Assembly (NCBI GenBank): GCA_023301685.1
Contig: JALZUG010000006.1
Location: forward strand, 1 to 51,895
Source: Rickettsiaceae bacterium
GTDB taxonomy: Bacteria; Pseudomonadota; Alphaproteobacteria; Rickettsiales; Rickettsiaceae
Reading direction: 5' to 3'
Length of the DNA stretch: 51,895 bases
The stretch's first letter is position 1; each line of letters starts with the position of its first letter. The notes below the pieces were generated by a model, which was given only the letters and a program-made list of their open reading frames with translations, ran no database searches and was not told the origin of the DNA. Positions 40,757 to 51,243 of the stretch are shown piece by piece. Both the position numbers and the translations under genes were made by a program.

Positions 40757-42557
40757 AGAAATAATAAAATCTCAATTAGTTAATACTCCAGAGCTACCGG
40801 GAGTCTATAGAATGTTAGACTCTAGCAATAACATTATTTACATTGGTAAGGCTAAAAATCTTAAAAATAGATTATCACAATATACTCTTGAGCAAGAAGG
40901 GAAAAACAAAATCATGGTCTCACTTGTACAAAATGTTGAATATAGCATTACAGAATCAGAGTCCTCTGCACTTCTCCTCGAAGGTCAACTAATCAAAAAA
41001 TATAAGCCTAAATTCAATATATTATTAAAGGACGACAAATCATTCCCCTATATAAAATTACGTATTGATCATAAATACCCACAATTATTGAAATATCGTG
41101 GAAAAAATTTGAGTGATGGGAAATTTTTTGGTCCATTTGCATCAGCCAGTCATGTCGATACCACGCTACTAGAAATACAAAAAATATTTCGCCTTAGATC
41201 ATGTAGTGACAGCTATTTTGAAAATAGAGATAGGCCTTGTATGCAATATCAAATAAAACGTTGCTCTGCCCCATGCGTTGGTAAAATTTCAAAAGAAGAA
41301 TATGATGAAACTATATCTGAAGTAAGAGCTTTTTTATCTGGAAAGAACAAAATTCTACAAAACATGCTGTCTAAAAAAATGGAGAGTTTTAGTAAAGCCA
41401 TGCAGTATGAAAAAGCTGCCGAAATAAGAGATAAAATTAAAGCAATAAGTTATGTTCAACTAAAATCTGATAATGCAGAAAAAATTGAAGATTCTGATAT
41501 TATTGCGCTTTATAGCAAAAATGGTGAATTCTGTATCCAGCTATTCATATATAGATCACATCAACCATGTGGTAATCAAGCTTATTTTCCTGCTCACACC
41601 TATGACGCAACACTAAATGAAGTCATAGAGAATTTCATTATGCAGCTTTATCAAAATAAACAGCCTCCAAAAGAACTAATTATCAGTCATGATATTAGCG
41701 ATAAAAGAACCTATGAATCGGCATTAAAGCATCTACATAAAAAGCATATAAAAATCACTCATCCAAAACTAGGAGTAAAGAAAAAAATTGTTGATAATGC
41801 AATTCATAATGCTGAAATATCTCTAGAAAAACATTTAAAAATTTCTGCAAAAAATATTGCAGCGTTAAATGAAGTGCAGAGACTATTTGATCTTGTTGAA
41901 CATCCTAAAAGAATAGAAATATACGATAATAGTCACATTCAGGGAGCTTTCGCTGTAGGTGCTTTGGTAGTAGCTGGACCCGATGGTTTTGATAAGAAAG
42001 AATATAGATTATTTAATATCAAGGAAGAACAAAAAACCGCTTTTGGAGGAGATGACTATGCTATGCTCCGTGAAGTTCTAACTCGTCGACTTAAACGTTT
42101 GAAAAGCGAACCATACCGCACTCCTGATCTGATGATTATTGATGGAGGAAAAGGACATATGAAAATTGTATCTGAAGTAATGGACAATCTTAATACTCAT
42201 ATTCCATTTGTCTGCATGTCAAAAGGCGTAGAGAGAAATAGTGGAAGAGAACAATTCCATAGACCAGGTCATAAAACTTTTACATTAGACCGCAATCTTG
42301 GTGTTATGAAATATCTACAAATACTTCGTGATGAAGTACATAATTTTGCAATAAAAAGTCATAGAAGTAAACGCTCAAGCGCAATCAAAACATCTTCACT
42401 AGATCATATTCCAGGTATAGGTGCGGCTCGCAAAAAAGCTCTGTTAAATTATTTTGGATCATTTAAATCTATTTCCGATGCCACAATCACTGAATTATCT
42501 AAAGTTGAAGGAATAAGCAAAGAACTTGCAAAATCTATCTATGAGCTGTTGAGATAA
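40737..42557 (+). CDS. uvrC: UvrABC excision nuclease subunit C
   Basis: Makes both incisions in nucleotide excision repair. The 606-residue length is normal. The N-terminal GIY-YIG nuclease is seen in [30 protein letters not shown] (about 17-46), followed by the Cys pattern [15 protein letters not shown], the UVR motif that binds UvrB ([13 protein letters not shown], about 215-235), the RNase H-like second nuclease with YDNSHIQG and IDGGKGH, and a C-terminal helix-hairpin-helix ([18 protein letters not shown]). All catalytic regions look intact. Start ATG 40737 overlaps yidD by 20 bases. Confidence 0.97.
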   Translation: MSKKQGREIIKSQLVNTPELPGVYRMLDSSNNIIYIGKAKNLKNRLSQYTLEQEGKNKIMVSLVQNVEYSITESESSALLLEGQLIKKYKPKFNILLKDDKSFPYIKLRIDHKYPQLLKYRGKNLSDGKFFGPFASASHVDTTLLEIQKIFRLRSCSDSYFENRDRPCMQYQIKRCSAPCVGKISKEEYDETISEVRAFLSGKNKILQNMLSKKMESFSKAMQYEKAAEIRDKIKAISYVQLKSDNAEKIEDSDIIALYSKNGEFCIQLFIYRSHQPCGNQAYFPAHTYDATLNEVIENFIMQLYQNKQPPKELIISHDISDKRTYESALKHLHKKHIKITHPKLGVKKKIVDNAIHNAEISLEKHLKISAKNIAALNEVQRLFDLVEHPKRIEIYDNSHIQGAFAVGALVVAGPDGFDKKEYRLFNIKEEQKTAFGGDDYAMLREVLTRRLKRLKSEPYRTPDLMIIDGGKGHMKIVSEVMDNLNTHIPFVCMSKGVERNSGREQFHRPGHKTFTLDRNLGVMKYLQILRDEVHNFAIKSHRSKRSSAIKTSSLDHIPGIGAARKKALLNYFGSFKSISDATITELSKVEGISKELAKSIYELLR

Positions 42558-42659
42558 TTTCAACAACTGGTTATGAAATATAATTCCAATATTTTGGCTC
42601 CACTTTTAGTATCAAATTCAAACCATCTCAAAGTAATTATTATAAATTAATAAAGTAGA

Positions 42660-43223
42660 TTGCAGTTTAACAAAAATCAATTTATCCTTAACTTATCAGC
42701 CAATCAAAAAGAAACAATGAGAATTGAAGAAAATAGAGGTGTTTATCCACTTCCCGAGTGGATGGATATATTATTACGGTTTACTAAAATCAAAAAGTAT
42801 AATGACGTTATAATGAATCATGGTTTTCAACCAGATACCTATTATGTATTTTCACAAGTTGACAGAGTCATGCATGATAAAATAAAACCTGATAATTATT
42901 TCAAAAATCAATCTAAGGACGTAACTAAACCTAGTTTCAATAAAAAGATTGATGATAACGACATAGAAATTAATACTAAAAAGTTTAGTTATATTGATGA
43001 GAATGGAAATGACACCTTACAAAGTGGAGTTGGAGAAGATAGTACGTCTCATGGAGTAAGTTCATACAACTATGGTCTATCACAAGCTGAATTGGATCAA
43101 AATAATATAGCTTTTTTAGGGACTAATAGTACCATGTTATCATTAGTTGCAACAAATAGTGCCGGTAACAACATTTCTGCACTTGGTGATACAGATAATG
43201 ATGATATAGATAGCGACTTTTAA
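42660..43223 (+). CDS. Hypothetical protein
   Basis: Unrecognised protein, up to 187 residues from TTG 42660, or 168 from ATG 42717 (MRIEENRGVYPLPEWMDILL). The first part up to about 75 is folded-looking, with aromatic residues; the second half is rich in Asn, Ser, Asp and Thr, low in hydrophobics, and ends in an acidic tail (GDTDNDDIDSDF). No signal peptide or membrane helix. Such a disordered Ser/Asn-rich tail can occur in effectors or surface proteins, but nothing more specific is visible. It lies 102 bases after uvrC on the same strand and 31 bases before the convergent antiporter gene. Neither start has a strong ribosome binding site. Confidence 0.6.
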   Translation: MQFNKNQFILNLSANQKETMRIEENRGVYPLPEWMDILLRFTKIKKYNDVIMNHGFQPDTYYVFSQVDRVMHDKIKPDNYFKNQSKDVTKPSFNKKIDDNDIEINTKKFSYIDENGNDTLQSGVGEDSTSHGVSSYNYGLSQAELDQNNIAFLGTNSTMLSLVATNSAGNNISALGDTDNDDIDSDF

Positions 43224-43254
43224 TAAAAGTTATACAAAAGCATTTGATAATATT

Positions 43255-44589
43255 TTATTGAGCTTTACGTTCTTTATTCACCCGTCGCCAGGTGAGAATA
43301 AAAAAGAAAGCTCCCATAAGTGCAGCGCTAGTAAAAAATGTAAACGCTCCTGACCAACCATAATTATCGATTAAATAGCCAACACATATACCCGAAAGAC
43401 CAGAACCAACATAACCCATTGTTCCCGCAAGGCCGTTTGCAGTACCGATTGCTTTTTTGGATGCAAAATCAGCCGATGCAACACCAATCAATACTTGCGG
43501 TCCATAAACAAAAAACCCAACTAAAATAAGAGCCGCAGCACTAAGGCCAGTATACTCTTCAGGCATAAACCAGAACATTAATAGTGCACAAGCCAAACAA
43601 ATCATAAATACGAAACCTACAGGCCCTCTTTGCCCACCAATACGGTCAGATAGCCAACCTGCTGCAAACCCACCTAATAATCCCGTAATTTCATAGGCAG
43701 CAACCTGCCACCCTGCGTGAACAAGATCGAAGCCTTTAAATTCCTTTAAAAATAGAGGTGCCCAAAAAATAATTCCAATACGAACAATGTACACACACAT
43801 ATTTGCAAAACAAATATACCAAAGATTTCTATTAAAAAATACCTTCTTAAATATTTGCATAGCAGTGAAGTGATCTTCACTAGTATCTTCTTTAAAAGAC
43901 TCATTGCCTTTATATGCTTCAACTGGCGGAAGCCCTAACTCTTTAGGCGATTCACGCAATCTATTAAAAAGAATAACTGCAATAATCAAAGCAATTATAC
44001 TTGGTACAAAAAAAGCATACCTCCACCCGTAATTTGCCACCAAATAACCTGAAAAAATTAGAGTTAGTGCTCCTCCGACTTGATGCGAGGCTGCGCCAAG
44101 AGCCCATTTCGTACCCAGCTCATGCGGAGCAAACCAATGAGTCAGCATTCTAGCTACTGGTGGCCACCCCATAGACTGGAACCAATTATTCACAATCCAG
44201 AAAAAACCTAAAAAATATAAACTATTTGTAAATCCAAGAACAAAAGTAATAGTCGCAGAAGCACAAAGACCTATAGTAATAAAATATCGAGCATTTGACT
44301 TATCACTGATATAACCATTAACAAACTTACCAATACCGTAAACTATCGAAGCAAGCGTAAGTATAAAACCAAGTTGTGTTTTAGAATACCCATACTCTTC
44401 CATAAAAGCTGGCATAATCATTGAAAAATTTTGCCTACACAAATAATAAGTTCCGTAACCTAAAATAATTGAAATAAGAATCCTTAAGCGCCATCCATTA
44501 TAGACTTTCCTTTCTTTCATCGTCATAAAAGGTTTGTCTTCTACTTTACTTGTACTAGAAGTCATTTCGTGGTCTGTCGCACTTGCCAT
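43255..44589 (-). CDS. Organophosphate:phosphate antiporter family transporter (GlpT/UhpC-like)
   Basis: A 444-residue MFS transporter of the OPA family with 12 helices. The family signature region is present: GYGTYYLCRQNFSMIMPAF near the first helix with the Arg that binds phosphate, YGIGKFVNGYISDKSNAR in the loop 2-3, and WFQSMGWPPVARMLTHWF (helix 4-5 region). The second half has GWLSDRIGGQRGP and GTANGLAGTMGYVGSGLSG. In rickettsiae this family imports host glycerol-3-phosphate; other substrates such as hexose phosphate are possible. The gene stands alone with an N-terminal Ser/Thr-rich extension of about 25 residues. The import of a phosphorylated host metabolite fits the presence of tlc and PE synthesis genes in the same region. 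Confidence 0.9.
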   Translation of the reverse strand: MASATDHEMTSSTSKVEDKPFMTMKERKVYNGWRLRILISIILGYGTYYLCRQNFSMIMPAFMEEYGYSKTQLGFILTLASIVYGIGKFVNGYISDKSNARYFITIGLCASATITFVLGFTNSLYFLGFFWIVNNWFQSMGWPPVARMLTHWFAPHELGTKWALGAASHQVGGALTLIFSGYLVANYGWRYAFFVPSIIALIIAVILFNRLRESPKELGLPPVEAYKGNESFKEDTSEDHFTAMQIFKKVFFNRNLWYICFANMCVYIVRIGIIFWAPLFLKEFKGFDLVHAGWQVAAYEITGLLGGFAAGWLSDRIGGQRGPVGFVFMICLACALLMFWFMPEEYTGLSAAALILVGFFVYGPQVLIGVASADFASKKAIGTANGLAGTMGYVGSGLSGICVGYLIDNYGWSGAFTFFTSAALMGAFFFILTWRRVNKERKAQ

Positions 44590-44723
44590 AATTTATGTGA
44601 ATCTTGGTTAAATCTTAGGAGCAGATATTAACTTCTAATTTTGCTATTTGCAAGAAATGTTTAACTGACAGTGTCTGATACAAATTATTATATCTAAGAA
44701 TATAAGATTCATTAAAAGCGTTG

Positions 44724-44752
44724 TTGCAGAAAATATTTTTGATCAATATAGT
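44724..44752 (+). promoter_or_regulatory. Promoter of the PAP2-TfoX-recQ genes
   Basis: TTGCAG, 17-base spacer, TATAGT. It predicts a leader of about 30 bases before the ATG at 44789. Confidence 0.45.
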
Positions 44753-44788
44753 GGTTTCAGCAATTTAATATAAAAGAATGTAAGGAAT

Positions 44789-45562
44789 ATGCTCGATTTA
44801 AATATGATAACAAAAATACTTTTAATGTCCTGTAATGAAATAGTGCTAGTCCCTGTAATAATCGGTGGATTTTTAGCTATTGATAGGAAAGTTTTTGGCC
44901 ATGCTACAATTCTATTAATGTTTATAATGATTTTAAATTCATTTCTGAAATCAATTTTTCAAGTTCCTCTTGCAGAGCACTTAAATATTGAAGGTTATGC
45001 ATTTCCAAGTGGACATATGAGTAGCGCTATTACCTTTTACGGGTGGCTAATATTAAATACCAAAAATAACTTTATACGTTTTGCTCTAGCTTCTCTAATA
45101 GCTGGAGTTGGATTTAGCCTGATATATAAGGGATATCATAATATTTATGATATTGCAGGTTCAATTTTCTTTTGTGCTATTTTACTTGCTATATATACAT
45201 GGCTTTCAAAAACCAAACAGGCTTCTGATAAGCCCTTCCTTTTAGGATATTTAATGATAGCGTTCTCAGCTGGAATAATGTGGTATTTCAATAAGAATGA
45301 TACTATTCCAAATCATGTATGGATGGCTTTTATGGTTCTTACTGGATTTACTCTATCATGGACATTTTTTGCAAATTCTATAAAAAGCAATCCATCAGTA
45401 CTTTCTGCAATAGTCGGCTTTCTGTGCATCATTGGTATATATTACCTATCTATGAAAATTAAAGTGATGGTAAATATACCTTATGACTTCCAATGGGCCA
45501 TTGTTGGAATATTAATACCAGTTGCAGCAAAGCTTACCAGCGGCATTAGCTTGAAAAGGTAA
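44789..45562 (+). CDS. PAP2-family membrane phosphatase
   Basis: A 257-residue protein with about seven hydrophobic helices. The PAP2 active-site motifs are partly clear: FPSGH at 72-76, with the catalytic His, and HNIYD at 117-121, matching the His-x3-Asp of motif 3. Motif 1 (K-x6-RP) is only suggested by KSIFQVPL (54-61), where Arg is missing, so activity is uncertain. Family members dephosphorylate lipid phosphates such as phosphatidate or undecaprenyl pyrophosphate. The second half has extra helices not needed for the PAP2 core. It starts a set of three closely spaced genes: 4 bases to the TfoX-like gene and then 14 to recQ. Confidence 0.75.
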   Translation: MLDLNMITKILLMSCNEIVLVPVIIGGFLAIDRKVFGHATILLMFIMILNSFLKSIFQVPLAEHLNIEGYAFPSGHMSSAITFYGWLILNTKNNFIRFALASLIAGVGFSLIYKGYHNIYDIAGSIFFCAILLAIYTWLSKTKQASDKPFLLGYLMIAFSAGIMWYFNKNDTIPNHVWMAFMVLTGFTLSWTFFANSIKSNPSVLSAIVGFLCIIGIYYLSMKIKVMVNIPYDFQWAIVGILIPVAAKLTSGISLKR

Positions 45563-45566
45563 AATC

Positions 45567-45893
45567 ATGTCATCAAACTATTTGGAATATGTAATGGAAA
45601 TTCTGGCTCCCTACGGAGAAATGACCTCAAAGCCAATGTTTGGTGGTCACGGTATCTATAAAAATGGAGTTATAGTTGCTTTCATTGCATATGACGAGCT
45701 TTATTTCAAAGTGGATGAATCTAACAAATCACAATATAAAGATTTTGATTCTGAGCCATTTATATATGAAGCTAAAGGAAAAAAAACTGCTATGTCCTAT
45801 TGGAAAGTTCCTATGGAAATATTGGAAGATGAAGACAAAATTGGTGTTTGGCTAGATCAATCTTATGAGATATCCTTAAAAACGAAAAGATAA
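45567..45893 (+). CDS. TfoX N-terminal domain protein
   Basis: A 108-residue protein with the TfoX N-terminal fold: an early [34 protein letters not shown] segment (the GGHG/GGxG turn is typical), then [17 protein letters not shown], and a C-terminal helix. It lacks the C-terminal TfoX domain of the full competence regulator Sxy, so a regulatory role in competence is not established. It lies four bases after the PAP2 gene and 14 before recQ, so it is likely cotranscribed with both. The link to recQ is interesting because TfoX-type regulators control DNA uptake and recombination genes in other bacteria. Confidence 0.85.
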   Translation: MSSNYLEYVMEILAPYGEMTSKPMFGGHGIYKNGVIVAFIAYDELYFKVDESNKSQYKDFDSEPFIYEAKGKKTAMSYWKVPMEILEDEDKIGVWLDQSYEISLKTKR

Positions 45894-45907
45894 ATATTAT
45901 AAATTAC

Positions 45908-47713
45908 ATGCAAGACAAGCAATCACCACTTCAAATTTTACAAACTATTTATGGATACCAAAATTTTCGTGGGCAGCAAAGCGAAATTATTAGTCATATT
46001 ATTGAAGGTAAGAATGCTTTTGTACTAATGCCAACTGGAAGTGGTAAATCACTATGTTATCAAATTCCTTCCCTTTGCATGAATGGTGTTGGAATAATTA
46101 TATCACCTCTGATTGCTCTAATGCACGACCAAGTCTCTGCACTAAATCAACTTGGAATAAAAGCTGTAGCAATAAATTCTGGCTTATCATATGAGGAGGT
46201 TTATCAAGCTCAAACTATGATTCGGGAAGGAGCAGTAGATTTAGTATATGTCGCTCCAGAAAGAATATTAATGGATGAATTTCTTGATTTACTGTCTGAT
46301 GTTAAGATTTCACTATTTGCTATAGATGAAGCACATTGCGTATCTCAATGGGGACACGATTTTCGACCACATTATACCGAACTATCAGTTTTGGCTGACA
46401 AGTTTCCTGACGTTACAAGAGTTGCTCTTACTGCTACTGCCGATACTCCAACTCGCAAAGATATAGTTGAACGCCTTCGTATCGATGATGGAAAGGTTTT
46501 TATCTCTGGTTTTGATAGACCAAATATAAATTATACTATTCTTGAAAAAGATAATGGTAAAAAACAACTTCTAAATTTTATTAAAGAGAACCATCAAAAC
46601 GAAAGCGGTATTATTTACTGTCTTTCCAGAAAAAACACAGAAGATATTACTCAATTTTTGTGTGAAAATGGCTATAATGCTATGACTTACAATGCTGGTA
46701 TGTCGTCTGATAAGAGAGCTTTAAACCAAAACAAATTCTTAAGAGAAGAAAATGTAATAATGGTTGCTACAATTGCCTTTGGCATGGGGATTGATAAGCC
46801 CGACATACGGTTTGTTGTCCATATGTCTATTCCAAAAAACATAGAAGCTTATTATCAAGAAACAGGAAGAGCTGGAAGAGATGGCCTACCATCAAACGCA
46901 CTAATGCTTTACAGTATTGGAGATGCGGCATTACTTAGAAATTTTATAGAAACATCTAATGCACCCTCAAACCAGAAACGCATAGAACATCATAAGCTTA
47001 ATGCTCTACTTGGTTTTTGTGAAGCAGTTTGCTGTCGTAGACAAATACTACTCAAATATTTTGATGATCATTGCAAGCCATGTAATAATTGTGACACGTG
47101 CCTTACTAACCCAGAAACTTTTGATGGTACTACAGCTGCTCTAAAAGCAATTTCTTGCGTATATCGCAGCGAACAAAGATTTGGTGTAAGCTATCTTATT
47201 GATATATTACTTGGTGTGGAAACAGAGCGCATAATAAATTTTGGACATAGTAATATTAGTACCTTTGGTATCGGCAATGAGTATGTAAAAAAGGAATGGC
47301 AAAGTATTTATAGGCAATTAATTGCTCAAAACCTGTTAATGGTTGATGTAATTGGCCATGGTAGCATCAAAATAACCCCTGCTGGTTTTGAATTTCTTAA
47401 AGAAAAAAACACTCTCAATCTAAGAAAATATAGTAAAAAAACTACAACAAAAAAGTCCACCCGGGAAAAAACTTTACAAAGCATTACAAATGAGGATGAT
47501 CAAAACTTATTTACTGCCCTTAAAAATAAAAGAACGGAGCTTGCAAAAATACAAAATGTTCCTCCATACATAATTTTCCATGATAAAACCCTCATAGAGT
47601 TTGCTATGCAGAAACCTTGCAACACTGAAACAATGTCTACAATTACAGGAGTTGGACAAAAGAAAATAGAATTATATGGGGATGAATTTTTAAATGTAAT
47701 AAAGAATTTTTAG
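45908..47713 (+). CDS. recQ: ATP-dependent DNA helicase RecQ
   Basis: 3'-5' superfamily 2 helicase for recombination and fork repair, 601 residues, normal length for bacterial RecQ. Walker A is MPTGSGKS (41-48), Walker B is DEAH (140-143) followed by the aromatic-rich loop [13 protein letters not shown]. Motif VI is [13 protein letters not shown]. The RQC zinc cysteines appear in [11 protein letters not shown] and [10 protein letters not shown] (about 373-398), then a winged helix region and a C-terminal HRDC domain (about 533-601) ending with [14 protein letters not shown]. All domains appear complete. It is the third gene after PAP2 and TfoX. No terminator hairpin was seen after its stop. 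Confidence 0.96.
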   Translation: MQDKQSPLQILQTIYGYQNFRGQQSEIISHIIEGKNAFVLMPTGSGKSLCYQIPSLCMNGVGIIISPLIALMHDQVSALNQLGIKAVAINSGLSYEEVYQAQTMIREGAVDLVYVAPERILMDEFLDLLSDVKISLFAIDEAHCVSQWGHDFRPHYTELSVLADKFPDVTRVALTATADTPTRKDIVERLRIDDGKVFISGFDRPNINYTILEKDNGKKQLLNFIKENHQNESGIIYCLSRKNTEDITQFLCENGYNAMTYNAGMSSDKRALNQNKFLREENVIMVATIAFGMGIDKPDIRFVVHMSIPKNIEAYYQETGRAGRDGLPSNALMLYSIGDAALLRNFIETSNAPSNQKRIEHHKLNALLGFCEAVCCRRQILLKYFDDHCKPCNNCDTCLTNPETFDGTTAALKAISCVYRSEQRFGVSYLIDILLGVETERIINFGHSNISTFGIGNEYVKKEWQSIYRQLIAQNLLMVDVIGHGSIKITPAGFEFLKEKNTLNLRKYSKKTTTKKSTREKTLQSITNEDDQNLFTALKNKRTELAKIQNVPPYIIFHDKTLIEFAMQKPCNTETMSTITGVGQKKIELYGDEFLNVIKNF

Positions 47714-47876
47714 ACTAGAAAAATTTTTTATCAATAATTTATAACCCCTAATAACCTAAAAACTCCACAAAAAAGCTAAGATACAGATTACGAAACTCGT
47801 ACAAAAAAAGCTGTAGAACAAGTTTTACTAGTATCTAAAGGTATTTGCATATAGGCATCTATAGGTTATTAAAAAG

Positions 47877-48413
47877 TTAGTCATGTTTGTTAAATCGTAT
47901 AGTAGATATTGGTTTGTCATTACCTTCTTTATATATATCCATATACTCTTTCGACATATGAGACTTTTTGCAATCTGATTGCCCGATGATACATAACTTA
48001 TACAATCCTGACAGATAGTGGTATTTATATTCACCTATTTTAAAACTAATAGATAGGGCGCCACCGCCAGAATAACCAAAGCGATTTATATAAATAGTTT
48101 CAATTGAATATTTATCATCACTTGGTAGGACATCAGGCATTTTTGAAAAAACTTTTGTATCAAATTTTAATACTTTTGCATATTTATTTGGAAAAGTAAG
48201 TTCGACATGATTATCTCTACCAAATCTATATTGTAAGTACTCAGGATATCCTATATCTTCGGTAGTAGAAGGCATACAAAAACTAACTTTTTTCCCATGT
48301 TTTGTTTTAGCATTAAGAAATACTATTTGATTTTCATCACATAGAGATAAATCTTTAGCAAACGATGAATGAATAAAAAATATAAAAATAAAAAAGAAAA
48401 TTTTGTATAACAT
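47877..48413 (-). CDS. Hypothetical exported protein
   Basis: A 178-residue protein with a clear signal peptide (about 1-19: LYKIFFFIFIFFIHSSFA). The mature part is about 160 residues, with many beta-prone segments, Tyr/Lys/Ser-rich, and cysteines at about 25, 46, 145 and 152 that could pair in the periplasm. No known domain was recognised. It has no close neighbours in operon; it is convergent with recQ, 163 bases away, and followed on its upstream side by the initiator tRNA 169 bases away. Composition and start are consistent with a real gene. Confidence 0.7.
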   Translation of the reverse strand: MLYKIFFFIFIFFIHSSFAKDLSLCDENQIVFLNAKTKHGKKVSFCMPSTTEDIGYPEYLQYRFGRDNHVELTFPNKYAKVLKFDTKVFSKMPDVLPSDDKYSIETIYINRFGYSGGGALSISFKIGEYKYHYLSGLYKLCIIGQSDCKKSHMSKEYMDIYKEGNDKPISTIRFNKHD

Positions 48414-48582
48414 CTTATAAATATATTTAATTATAAAAATCAGATGTACTTAGAAAAGTATGTATAATATTAATTAATGCCAACAACAAATAATCCATAG
48501 ATTGGCCCTAAATTATTCATATTTTGATAAATTATTATACAAATTACAATGGAACTAACAATTTAAAAAATTGACATCAAAT

Positions 48583-48659
<77 letters not shown>

Positions 48660-48685
48660 CCTAGATACAATCGCTTGTGATTTGC

Positions 48686-48714
48686 AGCATAGCTGATTTA
48701 GTCATTATATGCAA
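48686..48714 (-). promoter_or_regulatory. Probable promoter of the initiator tRNA
   Basis: Minus strand TTGCAT, 17-base spacer, TATGCT, giving a leader of about 20 bases. A consensus TATAAT at 48704-48709 is an alternative -10 but lacks a good -35. Confidence 0.4.
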
Positions 48715-48831
48715 GTATGATTTTTGTATTGAAAAAGTTATTTTTTTATGTTTTTTACAATGAACAATTCTATAACAAGTCGGTTTTCTCTTAGACAATG
48801 AAATATTACCATCTAGTATATCTTAATTATC

Positions 48832-51240
48832 CTAAGATTCTTGAGATGCAATTGAATTAATACTTATAAATTCATTGATATTGATTCCATGATATTCTTC
48901 TAACTTTAATTTCCTAAGGCAATTTCTGAGTTCTTTTTTATTGCGCATCCTATAATTATGCAACCGTTTTACTTCTTTACTTGGAATTCTATATTCACTA
49001 TTTAGCATCCTCAAAATGAATGCAAAAACTCCCCATTTTATCAATCTATCTGAGTTCTGAATATTTTTCATATTAAGCTCTAATTGCTCAATAAACATAA
49101 TATCCATAAAATTATCTTCATCGTAATGATAAAACTGCCCTATTAGGTCCTTAAATTGACAATCAATGATCTCTGTATTGTCATTGATCTGAACTCTATG
49201 ATTATTTAAACCTTCTAAAATTGTATCTCTAATGTTTGTATTTTTCCAGCTAGCTCCAGAAAAATTTGCTCCAGAAAAATTTGAATCTCTAACTTCTGCA
49301 CCATTCCAGACGCTATCACTCATGTCGCTTTTCATCATACGTACATTAAACATTTGCCCACCCGTAAAATCAAGCTTTTTACATTTAGATTCACTAAATA
49401 CGCAACTATCTAGTTCAGCAAAACGCATTGACACATTATCAAAACACCCTTCAGCAAACTTGCCATAACCAATTTTTACGTAGTTCATGCTAGCGTTAGC
49501 AAAATTTGCTCTAGGTGCCTTAATTCCATCTAAAATAGAGTGTGAAAAATCTGAATTTTCAAAATGACACTTCTCTGAAATTTTGCATCCAGTAAAATTA
49601 GAATATCTAGCTTCTATTGATTCTGCTTTAGTATTATCCCAAATAGTGTGTAATGATTTTACAAGATTAAATAGAGAGTTACTAAAACAACAATCAACGA
49701 AATGCGATTTATTAAAATTCGATTTATTGAATAAAGTATGTCTTGCTACAACTTTGTTATAGCTTGAAAATCTAAAATCTGCTCGACAAAAATCAGCATT
49801 ATTAATATTGCATTTACTTAAACTTACTTTTCTCCAGCTTGAATTCACAGCTCGAACATAATCTAAATTTGTATTTTCAAAGTTTGAAGAATTTACAATA
49901 CTCCAATCAAATCGTGCTTTATGGAAATCACAGTTTTTAAAATTAGAATTAGAAAGATCTGCATTATAAAACCTACTATTATTAGCAATCGTTTTATCAA
50001 AAATTACCGAATCCAAAAATGCGCTTTCAAAATTTGAATAGCTTATATTTGTATTTTTAAAAATACCTTTACTTAAGTCAGTACCTGCAAAATTTACCTC
50101 AGAAATATCTGTACCAGAAAAATCGAACCCAGATAAGTTAATTCTATTCCATTCATTGTTACCATATACATTTACTCTACTAGAAATATCAGCAATAATT
50201 TTTACATCCTTATCAACTGACGCATTTTTTGGTAATGACTTTATATATACTTCCTTAGCAAAATTATTTAACGAAAGTTTTTTGGACTTTTTACTCCTCT
50301 TTAAAAACTCAATTATATCTCTTCTATTTAATGCAACTAGCTTCTTATTATTATTGGAATAATAATCTTCGCTTTTTAGCATTACTGGTTCAAAAGCAAA
50401 TGACTCTGGATGAAATATATTTTGAAAACTTGTGTGAATCATATGGTCGTCATGAAAAACACCTCTCTGCATTTTTCTAAACTCACTTCGAACTCTATTA
50501 TATTCATGGTAGCCACTAGTTAAGTTGCAGAACAAAGCTATTCTAGAAAATAATGGTGTACGATTCCTAACTTCATAAAGTTCTAACTTTTTATTATGAA
50601 ACAACCTTTGTTGCTCATTTTTTTTAGCTAGGTCATTTTTTATGTCAGCAAAAATTCTAATGCACGAAGAAGTAGAACTAAACTTTAAACCCACTTGAGA
50701 ACTCCAAGTAGAATCACTATAGTTTTCCGAAAATTCACAGCTACTAAGATCAGCACCTCTAAAATCTGCAGAACTTAAATTGCTGTCCTTAAACATAACA
50801 TCTTCAAGATGCATGCCACAAAACTTAGCACCTTCTAAATCACAGTTGATAAACTTAGTATTATTAAAAATAGAACCAATAAAATTAGCGTTCCTAAGAT
50901 CAAAAAGCTGCTTTGCTTTAGCCTTACCAATGTTTAAGTTTGATAAATCCGCAATGAGTAACTTATGCTTATCTATGCCACCTCTTAATTCTCTAATAAA
51001 AACATTAAGATCTAGCTCTGCCTTATAATCTTGGTTTTGACTATCTATATATTTTTTTAGATCTTCATTTGTAACTGGCTCAATAATTACAGAGGACGAA
51101 AAACTTGACTTACCTATAGCAGACTTTGTTTTAACTTGTCGTTTTTTAGATGGTTGTTCCTTGCTAGCCAGTTCATTCCTAACTGACTCACTATTCTTAA
51201 CTACATGCTTATCACGAGTAGTTTGCTTCCTTCGAACCAT
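48832..51240 (-). CDS. Large pentapeptide-repeat protein
   Basis: An 802-residue protein. Residues 1-45 are basic and disordered. Pentapeptide repeats (central Leu/Phe every five residues, A/S-D/N-L/F pattern) fill about 95-195, for example ADLSNLNIG, GAKFCGMHLEDVMF and NLSSADFRGADLSS, and again about 350-690 (NLSGFDFSGTDISEVNFAG; ADLSNSNFKNCDFHKARF). The two blocks would form right-handed quadrilateral beta helices. A 150-residue linker between them and a C-terminal 110-residue helical domain are non-repetitive. Some pentapeptide proteins mimic DNA to block gyrase; long multi-block forms have unknown roles and some are effectors. It has no signal peptide or membrane helix. It starts three bases after the preceding Gly/Ala-rich gene, so the two are one transcription unit. 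Confidence 0.9.
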   Translation of the reverse strand: MVRRKQTTRDKHVVKNSESVRNELASKEQPSKKRQVKTKSAIGKSSFSSSVIIEPVTNEDLKKYIDSQNQDYKAELDLNVFIRELRGGIDKHKLLIADLSNLNIGKAKAKQLFDLRNANFIGSIFNNTKFINCDLEGAKFCGMHLEDVMFKDSNLSSADFRGADLSSCEFSENYSDSTWSSQVGLKFSSTSSCIRIFADIKNDLAKKNEQQRLFHNKKLELYEVRNRTPLFSRIALFCNLTSGYHEYNRVRSEFRKMQRGVFHDDHMIHTSFQNIFHPESFAFEPVMLKSEDYYSNNNKKLVALNRRDIIEFLKRSKKSKKLSLNNFAKEVYIKSLPKNASVDKDVKIIADISSRVNVYGNNEWNRINLSGFDFSGTDISEVNFAGTDLSKGIFKNTNISYSNFESAFLDSVIFDKTIANNSRFYNADLSNSNFKNCDFHKARFDWSIVNSSNFENTNLDYVRAVNSSWRKVSLSKCNINNADFCRADFRFSSYNKVVARHTLFNKSNFNKSHFVDCCFSNSLFNLVKSLHTIWDNTKAESIEARYSNFTGCKISEKCHFENSDFSHSILDGIKAPRANFANASMNYVKIGYGKFAEGCFDNVSMRFAELDSCVFSESKCKKLDFTGGQMFNVRMMKSDMSDSVWNGAEVRDSNFSGANFSGASWKNTNIRDTILEGLNNHRVQINDNTEIIDCQFKDLIGQFYHYDEDNFMDIMFIEQLELNMKNIQNSDRLIKWGVFAFILRMLNSEYRIPSKEVKRLHNYRMRNKKELRNCLRKLKLEEYHGININEFISINSIASQES

Positions 51241-51243
51241 ACT

